From: VBAS01 sp035318985
GTDB taxonomy: Bacteria > Bacteroidota > Bacteroidia > Chitinophagales > Chitinophagaceae
DNA: 13,327 bases
Direction: 5' to 3'
NCBI GenBank assembly: GCA_035318985.1
Contig: DATHDP010000100.1
Coordinates: 1-13,327, forward strand
The position numbers and the translations under genes are program-made. Position 1 is the first letter of the stretch. Each line of letters begins with the position of its first letter. Below, piece by piece: positions 1-7,842 of the stretch. Below the pieces are notes generated by a model. That model was not told the origin of the DNA, made no database searches, and saw only the letters and a program-made list of their open reading frames with translations.

Positions 1-1217
1 ACTGTTGTAGTAGCATCAGTAAATGAAGTTGGTTTAGTAACACATATGCCTGATGAAATAAAATCAGGAAAGAAACCGGGATAGAGACCCATCTGCATAG
101 TTGCTGAATCAGAACATGGCTCACCGGGATTAACAACGAGTTTTATAGTATATGACCCGGTATCAGGATAAGTAAAGGAAGGTGTTTCGACATTCGAAGT
201 ATCAGATAAAATACCATTAACACCAAAATCCCAATGCCAGGCATAAATAAGTGAAGTTGGAGTTTGATTTGCAAAGCCAACATTGAAGTCATCGCAGAAT
301 ACCGCTGACAATGGCAATTGTGCAGCGACAAAATCACAATCGGCGACTTTTAAAATAAAATCTTTACGATGGGTATTAATGATGCTCCCGTTTCTCCATT
401 CACTTATGCAAACAGTAATAACAAAAGATCCTGCTGCCGGTGCAATACCCGAGATGATACCGGTGGTTGGATTAATGGTAACTCCCGAACCCAATGGAGA
501 GGAGGCACTATAACCATTGGCATAAGGAACAACATTGTATGGAGGAGGAGGTGGATTGGGAACAACCGGGCTTGTTTCGGTACCACCGGAATATGCATCA
601 CAAAATTCATAAGTTAATACATCACCATCAGGATCAGATGCGCTAAAGTCAAGTGTAAAATTCCTGTTTTGACAAACCAGCGCAGTATCTCTTAAGTAAA
701 ATTGAGGACTTGAATTATGATTGCCTGCACCAAGGGTATTTGATCCTGCTATACTCCCTACATATGTAGCACCCACTCCAATAGGCACACTCAGGTTGGT
801 AATATTATCTACACGACAGCATCTTTGAAATGATATCCAATAACCCATTTGATTATCGGTAAGTGTTACTGTTAAATAATAAAAGCCCACCTGGTAACAT
901 ACTTGTGGAGGATTTATGATACAAGGAATATTTCCACCTTTTTGTATTTGTTGGGTATGGTCAAGATTCACTTCGAACGGAGAACCATTAATTCTGGCAC
1001 CTGAAAGTTTATCAAATATTCCAATGTTTACAGTTGGGTCAAGCGCTGCTCCGCCTGAAAAACAATCTCTGAAAAGTTTAAGTGTGATCTTATAAGTACT
1101 GGTTCCTGCTGGTCCACCTGGGCCCATGTATTCATAAAATATTTCACCGCCAGTAATATGGCGGGCAAAAGAGGGCACTGTGCAACAGATAAAAATTATA
1201 ACCAATAACTTTTTCAT
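1..1217 (-). CDS. Secreted PKD-type protein with HITGGE N-terminal domain, 3' end beyond window
   Basis: An open frame of 405 codons runs from the ATG at 1217-1215 to the left edge without a stop, so the C-terminus is missing. The product starts MKKLLVIIFI with a hydrophobic signal peptide ending near SFA, followed by HITGGE, a vicinal-cysteine RCCRV motif, a DPDGD cadherin-like calcium-type motif (SASDPDGDVLTYEFC), VTVCISEWRNG, and a first PKD-like repeat with WHWDFG. It is a tandem paralogue of the 867-aa protein at 1471-4074: the same motifs occur in the same order, for example PCIINPP, YEFC, EWRNG, VADCD and PGFFPDF. By that homology it should continue with more PKD/Ig repeats and end in a T9SS type B sorting domain, but this is inference because that part is outside the window. 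A candidate promoter lies about 105 bp upstream. Its binding target is unknown; a role as a surface adhesin or large cell-surface protein is the family expectation. Confidence 0.88.
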   Translation of the reverse strand, partial: MKKLLVIIFICCTVPSFARHITGGEIFYEYMGPGGPAGTSTYKITLKLFRDCFSGGAALDPTVNIGIFDKLSGARINGSPFEVNLDHTQQIQKGGNIPCIINPPQVCYQVGFYYLTVTLTDNQMGYWISFQRCCRVDNITNLSVPIGVGATYVGSIAGSNTLGAGNHNSSPQFYLRDTALVCQNRNFTLDFSASDPDGDVLTYEFCDAYSGGTETSPVVPNPPPPPYNVVPYANGYSASSPLGSGVTINPTTGIISGIAPAAGSFVITVCISEWRNGSIINTHRKDFILKVADCDFVAAQLPLSAVFCDDFNVGFANQTPTSLIYAWHWDFGVNGILSDTSNVETPSFTYPDTGSYTIKLVVNPGEPCSDSATMQMGLYPGFFPDFISSGICVTKPTSFTDATTT

Positions 1218-1322
1218 GCCGGATATGGTTCGTATGTTCTTTGCCGAAAGCTCTTTTCAGAATTGAACAATAAGGAAGCCAGGAGGATTGTTTCCACCGG
1301 GCCGGAATAGGGTTTAAAATTA

Positions 1323-1352
1323 CAAAAATTTAATTGCATATCTAATTATCAA
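1323..1352 (-). promoter_or_regulatory. Candidate Bacteroidota promoter for the left-edge secreted protein gene
   Basis: On the minus strand a TTG (1352-1350) is followed after 19 nt by AATTTTTG (1330-1323), a one-mismatch fit to the Bacteroidota -7 element TAnnTTTG. The spacing fits the known TTG-N17-23-TAnnTTTG pattern. It would give a leader of about 100 nt before the ATG at 1217. The motif is short and the region AT-rich, so chance is possible. Confidence 0.4.
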
Positions 1353-1416
1353 TAAGGTTACAGATCCGTTAAAAGACCTTGATAAATAAACGAATGCTGC
1401 ACAATAAAGTTGTTAT

Positions 1417-1446
1417 AAAAAAAGAAAAATCCTTCTGTAAGAGGGT
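1417..1446 (-). terminator. Candidate intrinsic terminator after the 867-aa cargo gene
   Basis: Read on the minus strand, about 25 nt after the stop codon at 1471, a short imperfect stem (CCTCTT / AAGG with a bulge, loop ACAG) is followed by a T-rich run TTTTTCTTTTTTT. The stem is weak, but its position at the end of a three-gene operon and the strong T tract suit a rho-independent terminator. It would separate this operon from the paralogue downstream. Confidence 0.42.
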
Positions 1447-1470
1447 TTCAAAACAGGGGTATTTGGACTG

Positions 1471-4074
1471 TCACCTAATAAGCAATACAGTTCCCTTTTT
1501 GAAATGAACATTCCCGATGACATCAGTTGCTTTTACCATCCAGATAAAAGTACCAGAGTTTTGTTTAGCCCCTTTAATTGTTCCATCCCATCCTTGCCCA
1601 TCATCCTGTTTGTGACTATAAATTAAACCTCCCCAGCGATCATATACGCTGAAATAATCTATTGTTTTCATTCCAACATATATTGGTCTGAATACATCAT
1701 TACGGCCATCGCCATTTGGCGTAAATCCTGTGGGCATAAAGATCTCCGGTCCTGTTTTATACACATGGATCGAAATACTTGCGGTATCAAAACAACCTGC
1801 CTGGTCTTTAACAGTAACCAGGTAGGTAATGTATTCCGGGTTGCCATCAAGCGTAGCAATTGGGCCTTGTATATTAGGATTATTCAAACCTGTTGCAGGC
1901 GACCATTGATAATTTACACCGCCGGTTGCTTTTAATTGCAATGGAAGGCTCGCAATGATGACGGTGTCATTTCCTGCAAATGCTTTTACTTTCGGCAATA
2001 CAGTCACAATAACTGTATCATAAGAAGGTTTCGGACAGCCGGAAGAAATATCGGTTGCTGTTAATATATAGGAAGTAGTGCTTGTTGGAGTGGCAATAGG
2101 ATCCAGCACAGTTGCCTCACTTAAACTTGATGTATTGGACCAGGTAAATGCTGTTCCATTTGTTTGCGCATTCAATTGCGTTGTTGAATTGTAACAAATA
2201 GCAACGTCATTGCCGGCATTCACAATTGGTTTCGGCAGTACTGTTATTACTACATTTTCAGTTGCATTACATCCACCGATCCTGGATATAATTTGATAAG
2301 TTGTCGTTACAGAAGGAGTAGCAATTGGGTTTAAAATATTTGAGTTACTCAATGTTGGATCTGGCGACCATGCATATTGTAGTCCGTCCGTGCTTGCAAA
2401 AAGCTGTACAGGATCTTTTGCACAGATAGCAGTATCATTACTGGCCGTGAGATTAACCCTGGTGATGACTCTTACTTTAACTGAGTCGGTATTAAGGCAT
2501 CCATTATCATTAAATTCTACAATATATACAGTTGTTGTTTTTGGAAAGACAAATGGCGACACTGATGTTGAATTTAAAATATTATAATCCGGGGTCCATG
2601 AAATAGCGCCACTTCCACTTGCATTTAATTTTACTGTATCAACATTACAGATAATTGTATCCCGAAATGCCATCATGATCGGCGGCTTATCAATAACAGT
2701 CACGGTTTTATAAATTGTATCACGACAACCTTTGGTACTCCCTACAATAAATTCAGCAATATAATTTCCAATATTTGCATAAGTGTATTGCGGACTTTGC
2801 AGTCGCGAGGTATCATTTGAAATAGAAACAACACCAAAATCATATCGCCAGAAATTAACACTGCCATAGGCAGCGGTTGTTCGGTCAGAGAATTTGATCG
2901 GAGCATTCATACACATACCGGTAATATCAAAATCAGGAAAGAAACCGGGATATACTTTAACCTGTGCAGTAGTTGAATCAGAACAAGGCGCATTTCTATT
3001 AGCAACCACTTTTATGGTATAAATTCCTGTATCCAGGTATGTATAATTAGGTGCGGCTAAATGAGAACTATCAGCAAGTGTTGCCAGATCTCCAAAATCC
3101 CAGAAATAACTATTGATAAGTGCACTTGGGGAAAGATTAGAAAAGGACATGGTTAGATTATTACAATTAATATAACCACCCGGCTCAAGTGTTACTGTTG
3201 CTACATCGCAATCGGCCACTTTGATTTGAAGATCTTTTCTCTGCGTGGCAAGCAATTCACCATTACGCCATTCTTTTACGCAAACTGTAACAACATAGAT
3301 ACCCGCTGCCGGTGCAGTACCAGATATCATTCCGTTTGCAGCATTTATTTTGACGCCGCTTCCCATTGGAGATGCGCCGCTGTACGGAGAATTATAAAGA
3401 AGAGGACTATAAGGTGGCGGGTCCGGCGGATTGGGAATTGTTCCACCAGTGTTCGTATATCCTTCGCAAAATTCATAAGTGAGTATATCGCCATCTGCAT
3501 CAGTAGCACCAAAATTGTATGTAAATGGATAACCAGCACAAATTATCACTGTATCTATACCCAAAAATTTTGCGCTGTTATTTACCGGTCCTGTTGGTTC
3601 TGAAAAATTGCCGGGTATTTCAGCTGTATAAGTGGCGCCGAAATTAGAAGAAGGGGCAGCAATATTTGTTATACTACTTACCCTGCAGCATCGTGCCCAT
3701 GTAATAGTGTAGCCAAATTGAGATGCAGGAAGTGAAAGGGAAAAAGTGTATAGTCCAACCTGGTATGATACAATGGGTGGATTAATTATACACGGACCAG
3801 GGGTCGCAGTTAATGTTGCTAAACTACTTTGAGAAACCACTTGGGTGATAATACGTGCATTTGAACCCTTTGCATACACTGCTATGCTGATTGGATTATC
3901 GAGCAAAGTGCCAGATGTAAGATCCCTGAATAATTTTACTGTAACTGAATAAGTATAGATGCCTCCTGATTGGCTTACAAAAGTATACCACATTTCACCG
4001 CCTACAATATGATTTGCGTAAGTGGCTAAATAGAGTAATAAAGCAATAATAAGACCCAGGAATTTTGTCTTCAT
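1471..4074 (-). CDS. T9SS type B sorting domain protein with PKD and Ig-like repeats (867 aa)
   Basis: A large secreted modular protein. Residues 1-20 are a signal peptide ending ATYA. Residues 21-287 are an N-terminal domain shared with the paralogue at the left edge (HIVGGE, ARCCRV at about 127-131, DADGD at 192-196, EWRNG). Two PKD repeats follow (FWDFG near 324-328, YDFG near 411-414), then four Ig-like/PKD-like repeats at about 463-537, 538-613, 614-693 and 694-772, each with a pattern like NDxAIC...WSP...TTY. The last 92 residues (776-867) are the gliding-motility-associated type B sorting domain (CHU_C/TIGR04131 type), with FTPNGDGRNDVF, YDRWGG, WDGTIKG and GTVLLIR at the end. This domain directs export through the T9SS and surface attachment or release. 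The start ATG overlaps the hydrolase stop as ATGA, and a GGAG lies only 2 nt before the ATG, so translation is probably coupled to the upstream gene. Ligand and exact role are unknown; adhesin-like function is inferred. Confidence 0.93.
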   Translation of the reverse strand: MKTKFLGLIIALLLYLATYANHIVGGEMWYTFVSQSGGIYTYSVTVKLFRDLTSGTLLDNPISIAVYAKGSNARIITQVVSQSSLATLTATPGPCIINPPIVSYQVGLYTFSLSLPASQFGYTITWARCCRVSSITNIAAPSSNFGATYTAEIPGNFSEPTGPVNNSAKFLGIDTVIICAGYPFTYNFGATDADGDILTYEFCEGYTNTGGTIPNPPDPPPYSPLLYNSPYSGASPMGSGVKINAANGMISGTAPAAGIYVVTVCVKEWRNGELLATQRKDLQIKVADCDVATVTLEPGGYINCNNLTMSFSNLSPSALINSYFWDFGDLATLADSSHLAAPNYTYLDTGIYTIKVVANRNAPCSDSTTAQVKVYPGFFPDFDITGMCMNAPIKFSDRTTAAYGSVNFWRYDFGVVSISNDTSRLQSPQYTYANIGNYIAEFIVGSTKGCRDTIYKTVTVIDKPPIMMAFRDTIICNVDTVKLNASGSGAISWTPDYNILNSTSVSPFVFPKTTTVYIVEFNDNGCLNTDSVKVRVITRVNLTASNDTAICAKDPVQLFASTDGLQYAWSPDPTLSNSNILNPIATPSVTTTYQIISRIGGCNATENVVITVLPKPIVNAGNDVAICYNSTTQLNAQTNGTAFTWSNTSSLSEATVLDPIATPTSTTSYILTATDISSGCPKPSYDTVIVTVLPKVKAFAGNDTVIIASLPLQLKATGGVNYQWSPATGLNNPNIQGPIATLDGNPEYITYLVTVKDQAGCFDTASISIHVYKTGPEIFMPTGFTPNGDGRNDVFRPIYVGMKTIDYFSVYDRWGGLIYSHKQDDGQGWDGTIKGAKQNSGTFIWMVKATDVIGNVHFKKGTVLLIR

Positions 4075-4862
4075 TTCTCCAGCAAAAATTCTTCTAGTAT
4101 CCGGTTGGCGTTTTGTGTCTCTTCCATCATTCCCATATGGCCAGATTTTTTCAAGACATGAAAATAAGATTTTTCAGGTAGATGACATTGCTTGAGAACG
4201 TCATCCAGAGGAATGGCAACATCATGTTCGCCGGCAATGAAAAGCACAGGATCTTTTGTGTTTTTTAAAATAGAAGTTCGATCAGGCCGGTTCATCATTG
4301 CTTCATAATATGCTATGAGTGCTTCAGGTTTAAGATCTTTTAAACTTTCAATAAATGTGGTAATAGAATTCGGTATTTGTTCTTTGGAATTCGGAGAGAA
4401 GAGATTTGGTGTTGAAGTTTTTAAAAATTCAAAGGCTCCATGTTGTTTTATGAATTCAATTCCTTTTTTGCGGGTTTCTTTTTTTTCTTCTGTATCAGCA
4501 AAAGCGGAGGAATGAAATAGGCCAAATGCATTTACATGGTTCCAATAACTTTCAACAAGTGCTAATGTTATATAGCCTCCCATGCTATGACCGATCACTG
4601 TACACTTGTCAATATTTTCTTCATGAATAATTGTGTGCAACACTTCGGCCATCCCGCCCATACTCATATCATCGATCATTTCTGATCTGCCACTTCCCGG
4701 AAGATCGGGAACAATAAGATGGTATTTGCTTTTTAAATACTCAACCTGTTTGTCCCATACAGTTCCATCTTCACCAAAACCATGAACAAGCATTACAGGA
4801 TCACCGCTGCCAATGCTACGGTAAAATATTTTTTTGTTTTGGTATAAAATTGTTTTTTCCAT
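4071..4862 (-). CDS. Alpha/beta hydrolase fold protein (263 aa)
   Basis: A compact single-domain alpha/beta hydrolase, probably cytoplasmic because no signal peptide is seen. The canonical features are the oxyanion-hole HGFG at 27-30, the nucleophile elbow GHSMGG with Ser93, an acid Asp214 in GEHD, and His242 in SGHMGMME near the end. Length and motif spacing match the family of esterases, haloperoxidase-like and MhpC-like hydrolases; the substrate cannot be read from sequence. The frame is open further upstream to 4958, but that extension would overlap the DUF4105 gene by about 97 bp and lacks hydrolase homology. The ATG at 4862-4860 starts MEKTILYQNKKIFYRSIGSG, the usual beginning of this fold, and shares its A with the TAA stop of the preceding gene (TAATG). 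It ends in an ATGA overlap with the cargo gene, so it is the middle member of a tightly coupled three-gene operon. Confidence 0.92.
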   Translation of the reverse strand: MEKTILYQNKKIFYRSIGSGDPVMLVHGFGEDGTVWDKQVEYLKSKYHLIVPDLPGSGRSEMIDDMSMGGMAEVLHTIIHEENIDKCTVIGHSMGGYITLALVESYWNHVNAFGLFHSSAFADTEEKKETRKKGIEFIKQHGAFEFLKTSTPNLFSPNSKEQIPNSITTFIESLKDLKPEALIAYYEAMMNRPDRTSILKNTKDPVLFIAGEHDVAIPLDDVLKQCHLPEKSYFHVLKKSGHMGMMEETQNANRILEEFLLEK

Positions 4863-6013
4863 TAATGGTTTCTTTTGCTTAAGAAAAAACTTCTTATTAA
4901 GATGATCCCAACTACAGGAAGTAAAGCTGTATTGAATTGTTGGGGGAGAAAGAACCATGCCAGTAATAAAGCGATCGTATAAAAAAAGATAAAGCGGAAG
5001 TAACTATTGATCCACTGTTTTTTACTGAATAATATAAATGCAACTGGCAAATGAGTAGGTAGGGCCCAAAGTAAATTGAAATTATTCTTACACATGGCAT
5101 GTTCTGTTCCAAACCACATGAACGAGATCAGTACGCCGATCAAGCCAACTATAACAAAGAAAAAGAAATCAAATATTTTGAGAAATAAATTCCATCTTTT
5201 GAAAACAAAAATGCTCAAAAAGGCGATCAATAGAAATAAAATTCCAAAGACAATAAAAGGGGTGATGCCAGTTTTTGTTTTGTAGGCATCAAAATAATTC
5301 AACAGGATCTTTTTCTCACTCACAACTGGTTGCCTGTTCAATTGGGAACTGTCGAAGGCCATTAATAAATAATCTGGTAAGAACATTGCTTCGCGGTTCG
5401 TTACTTTTTTATCCATGGGAGTTCCAAGAAGCATATCAATACCCAATTTGCTCCATTGCTGACCGCCTCTGTCAAGATAAACATGTATTAAATTTCTGAA
5501 TGTTGTACCGGGTTTTGGTAAGATGTTTTTTGATTCAAGTTGTTTACCTGCTGCTTTTTCTAACATATCACGCAGTCGTGTGGTACAGTTATCATAATTA
5601 AAATCGTAACGATACTCTCTGTTTTCTTTTTTTATATTTTCATATAACGCTGCAAGTAATTTTTGTTTTTCGTTACAAGAAATATTTATCACCTGTTCTG
5701 TCACCCCTCTTTTAAAAAATTCATATTCATACATGAAAGAGTCCATGGAACTGGTATCTACATAGTAGAGCAATTTGCCTTTTATAAATTTTGTATAGAA
5801 GTCAGGATCATAATAATCGAAAGTGCCATAATTGAAAACAAGATCAGTATTGTCCATGCTGTCCACCACTCTCAATGCGCTGTGCCCGAATGTTGAATAA
5901 AGTTCTGTACCCGGTGTGCAGGTGAGTAGGCTGATACGAATACCACAGCTATCCTGTGCGAAAGATGAAAAGCAAAATGTAAAAAGTAAAAATGGAAAAA
6001 GCAGTTTCTTCAC
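4862..6013 (-). CDS. DUF4105 (Lnb N-terminal domain-like) membrane protein
   Basis: A 383-aa protein with a signal peptide (residues 1-19, ending FSSFA before QDS), a periplasmic domain of about 225 residues and about five C-terminal membrane segments (roughly 251-271, 279-300, 312-329, 339-357 and 361-377). The soluble part matches the DUF4105/Lnb_N family: STFGHSALRV with His44, NYGTFDYYDPDFYTKFIKGK, and YDFNYDNCTTRLRDML with Cys143. The His-then-Cys order resembles permuted papain-like (NlpC/P60-related) enzymes, so a thiol hydrolase or lipid/peptide acyl activity is possible but unproven. The GTG at 6013-6011 is the only plausible start: there is no upstream ATG before an in-frame stop, and the next internal Met (residue 53) would remove the signal peptide. 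Its TAA stop overlaps the hydrolase ATG. No convincing promoter is seen upstream. Confidence 0.88.
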   Translation of the reverse strand: MKKLLFPFLLFTFCFSSFAQDSCGIRISLLTCTPGTELYSTFGHSALRVVDSMDNTDLVFNYGTFDYYDPDFYTKFIKGKLLYYVDTSSMDSFMYEYEFFKRGVTEQVINISCNEKQKLLAALYENIKKENREYRYDFNYDNCTTRLRDMLEKAAGKQLESKNILPKPGTTFRNLIHVYLDRGGQQWSKLGIDMLLGTPMDKKVTNREAMFLPDYLLMAFDSSQLNRQPVVSEKKILLNYFDAYKTKTGITPFIVFGILFLLIAFLSIFVFKRWNLFLKIFDFFFFVIVGLIGVLISFMWFGTEHAMCKNNFNLLWALPTHLPVAFILFSKKQWINSYFRFIFFYTIALLLAWFFLPQQFNTALLPVVGIILIRSFFLSKRNH

Positions 6014-6046
6014 TACAGTTGTTTTGGTAAAAATATAAGTTTTATT

Positions 6047-6103
6047 TCACGCAAACCTGCCTGCCGGCAGGCAGGGGCGAAAAGAAATGCTAAGAAAGCA
6101 AAG
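6047..6103. repeat. Degenerate GCAAAG-type interspersed repeat interrupted by a palindrome
   Basis: The flanks read CACGCAAA, then the 20-bp palindrome, then GGCGAAAAGAAATGCTAAGA and onward to GCAAAGAG. Without the palindrome they resemble the Bacteroidota intergenic repeat of the form GCAAAGGCGCAAAGA, whose uninterrupted relative is at 8034-8048 in this window. Assignment to that repeat family is from recognition, not alignment. Confidence 0.5.
6056..6075. repeat. Perfect 20-bp GC-rich palindrome
   Basis: CCTGCCTGCC followed directly by its exact reverse complement GGCAGGCAGG. It is far more GC-rich than the surroundings. Such palindromes recur between genes in many Bacteroidota genomes; function is unknown. 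It could form a cruciform or hairpin in the leader of the DUF4105 operon. Confidence 0.85.
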
Positions 6104-6311
6104 AGTTATTTCTGATTTGTTGAATAGAATTACAAAACGTATAAGTGTGCGACGCAAGGAACGATGATAGTAGCAATGGAGCTGGCTACATAAACCTCAT
6201 CATCCATCTTCTTCTCCTTAAGAAGAAGCGGTGCTTTAACAAAAAACTAAACTGTATATCTTCCACATCAGCATAAGAATATTACCAATCAATCGTGAAG
6301 TATAAATCTAA

Positions 6312-6330
6312 GTCTCCCCTTTAGGGGGAC
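6312..6330 (-). terminator. C-rich hairpin just downstream of guaB, possible terminator or repeat
   Basis: Read on the minus strand about 12 nt after the guaB TAA, GTCCCCC-TAAA-GGGGAGAC forms a stem of seven pairs with one bulge and a 4-nt loop. There is no clear T tract after it (TTAGATTTA), so termination is uncertain. The adjoining CCCCCTGT resembles a common Bacteroidota intergenic repeat, which is an alternative explanation. Confidence 0.42.
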
Positions 6331-6342
6331 AGGGGGTTGGTT

Positions 6343-7839
6343 TTACTTCCTGCTATAATTCGGTGCTTCTCTTGTTACTTCCACATCATGCGGATGACTT
6401 TCTTTCATTCCCGCATTGGTTATCTTAATGAACGTTGCCTTCTTTAGATCATCAATACTGCCTGCACCGCAATAGCCCATACCTGCACGAAGGCCGCCAG
6501 TATATTGATAAACGATCTCTTTTAATGTGCCTTTATATGCAACACGACCTTCGATGCCTTCAGGAACAAATTTCTTTACATCATCTTCCACATCCTGGAA
6601 ATAACGATCGCTGCTGCCGGTACTCATGGCGCCAAGTGAACCCATACCGCGATACTCTTTGAATTTTCTTCCTTCATAAATAATAGTTTCACCCGGGCTT
6701 TCTTCAGTGCCTGCAAACACACTTCCCATCATCACACAATCAGCGCCGGCTGCAAGAGCTTTTACCATATCACCTGTGTAACGAATACCGCCATCAGCGA
6801 TCAACGGAATGTTTTTTTGTTTGAGTTCTCTATACGCTTCCATCACTGCAGTAAGTTGTGGTACACCAGCACCAGCAACAATACGTGTTGTACAAATTGA
6901 TCCGGGCCCGATACCAACTTTCACCGCATCAGCACCTGCTTCTGCTAATGCTTTTGCGCCGGCTGCAGTACCCACATTACCTGCGATCACATTCATCTTT
7001 TTAAAATTCTTTTTTACATCTTTCAATGCATTGATGACACCTTTGCTATGACCATGTGCACTGTCAAGTCCAATGATATCAACGCCGACATTTTGTAATG
7101 CGGCAACACGATCAAGCATATCTCTTGTAATACCAACACCGGCACCAACTAATAATCTTCCAAAGGAATCTTTTACAGCATTTGGATGACTTTTTAATTT
7201 TAAAATATCACTATAAGTAAAAAGACCTTTTAATTTTCCTTGTTTGTCAATGATCGGAAGCTTCTCCACTTTCGTTTTCTTAAAAAGTTCTTCTGCTTTT
7301 TTAAGATCGGTTCCTTCAGGAGCAGTATACAAATTTTCTTTCGTCATAACCTCACTCACTTTTCTTTTGGGATCATCTTCAAAACGAAGATCACGGTTGG
7401 TAAGAATGCCAACGAGTTTACCAGCTTTATCAACAATTGGAATACCACCGATCTTATTTTCTCTCATCAATTTTAATGCATCGCCAATAGTAGCATTGGC
7501 AAGTAGTGTAACCGGATCGAGTATCAAACCACTTTCACTACGTTTTACTTTGCGTACCTGCGCAGCTTGTTCTTCAATGCTCATGTTCTTATGCAGAATG
7601 CCAAGACCGCCTTCTCTTGCCAATGCAATTGCAAGATTGGCTTCAGTTACCGTATCCATTGCGGCTGAAAGCATGGGGACGTTCAGTGTAATATCTTTTG
7701 TAAGACGGGTTTTTATTTCTACATCTCTCGGCAGCACCTGGCTATAGCCGGGTAATAAAAGCACATCATCAAATGTGAGACCTTCGCCGAAAAATTTTTG
7801 GGAATTGTTGTCTGTGGAGGGAATATTTCTTGTTGCCAT
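6343..7839 (-). CDS. guaB: Inosine-5'-monophosphate dehydrogenase
   Basis: Catalyses the NAD-dependent oxidation of IMP to XMP, the committed step of guanine nucleotide synthesis, in the cytoplasm as a tetramer or octamer. The 498-aa product has the full architecture: N-terminal barrel start (LTFDDVLLLPGYS), two CBS domains at about 105-215 inserted in the barrel, the active-site loop GPGSICTTRIV with catalytic Cys316, the IMP phosphate site (ADGGIRYTGD, MMGS), and the mobile flap with the Arg412-Tyr413 dyad in SSDRYFQ. Length is normal. The frame could begin two codons earlier at a TTG (7845), but the ATG at 7839 is preferred. It stands alone, with spacers of about 275 bp and 329 bp on its two sides. 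Two weak promoter candidates are listed separately. Confidence 0.97.
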   Translation of the reverse strand: MATRNIPSTDNNSQKFFGEGLTFDDVLLLPGYSQVLPRDVEIKTRLTKDITLNVPMLSAAMDTVTEANLAIALAREGGLGILHKNMSIEEQAAQVRKVKRSESGLILDPVTLLANATIGDALKLMRENKIGGIPIVDKAGKLVGILTNRDLRFEDDPKRKVSEVMTKENLYTAPEGTDLKKAEELFKKTKVEKLPIIDKQGKLKGLFTYSDILKLKSHPNAVKDSFGRLLVGAGVGITRDMLDRVAALQNVGVDIIGLDSAHGHSKGVINALKDVKKNFKKMNVIAGNVGTAAGAKALAEAGADAVKVGIGPGSICTTRIVAGAGVPQLTAVMEAYRELKQKNIPLIADGGIRYTGDMVKALAAGADCVMMGSVFAGTEESPGETIIYEGRKFKEYRGMGSLGAMSTGSSDRYFQDVEDDVKKFVPEGIEGRVAYKGTLKEIVYQYTGGLRAGMGYCGAGSIDDLKKATFIKITNAGMKESHPHDVEVTREAPNYSRK

Positions 7840-7842
7840 GTG

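Larger units (their letters stand above)
6014..6342. other. 329-bp intergenic region with small repeats, no gene seen
   Basis: Between guaB and the DUF4105 operon I find no credible coding frame or RNA gene. It holds a perfect 20-bp palindrome (6056-6075) inside a degenerate GCAAAG-type repeat (6047-6103), a 7-bp stem CTTCTTC/GAAGAAG with a 7-nt loop at 6208-6228, and a C-rich hairpin just after guaB (6312-6330). A promoter for the operon must lie here or further upstream, but no full TTG-N17-23-TAnnTTTG match is visible; the nearest -7-like string is TATATTTT close to the GTG start, and its TTTG partner is spaced too closely (14 nt). Confidence 0.6.

Noticed and set aside
60..2952. The 24-bp identical DNA repeats at 60-83 and 2929-2952 as transposon ends or attachment sites
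   Set aside because: They lie at the same place in two paralogous coding sequences, so gene duplication explains them.
3226..3603. A 125-codon plus-strand open frame rich in Arg, Cys and Ser
   Set aside because: It is antisense to the 867-aa cargo gene; composition is unlike a real protein and there is no supporting motif.
4863..4958. N-terminal extension of the alpha/beta hydrolase frame up to 4958
   Set aside because: It would overlap the DUF4105 coding region by about 97 bp and adds residues without hydrolase features. The ATG at 4862 in a TAATG overlap is a far better start.
6014..6342. A tRNA, riboswitch or small RNA in the longest gene-free stretch
   Set aside because: No cloverleaf, no known riboswitch core and no small RNA signature could be seen; only short palindromes and repeat remnants are present.
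7244..7747. A 167-codon open frame on the plus strand
   Set aside because: It lies wholly opposite guaB, has no recognisable domain and no promoter, and is explained as a mirror of a well-conserved coding sequence.
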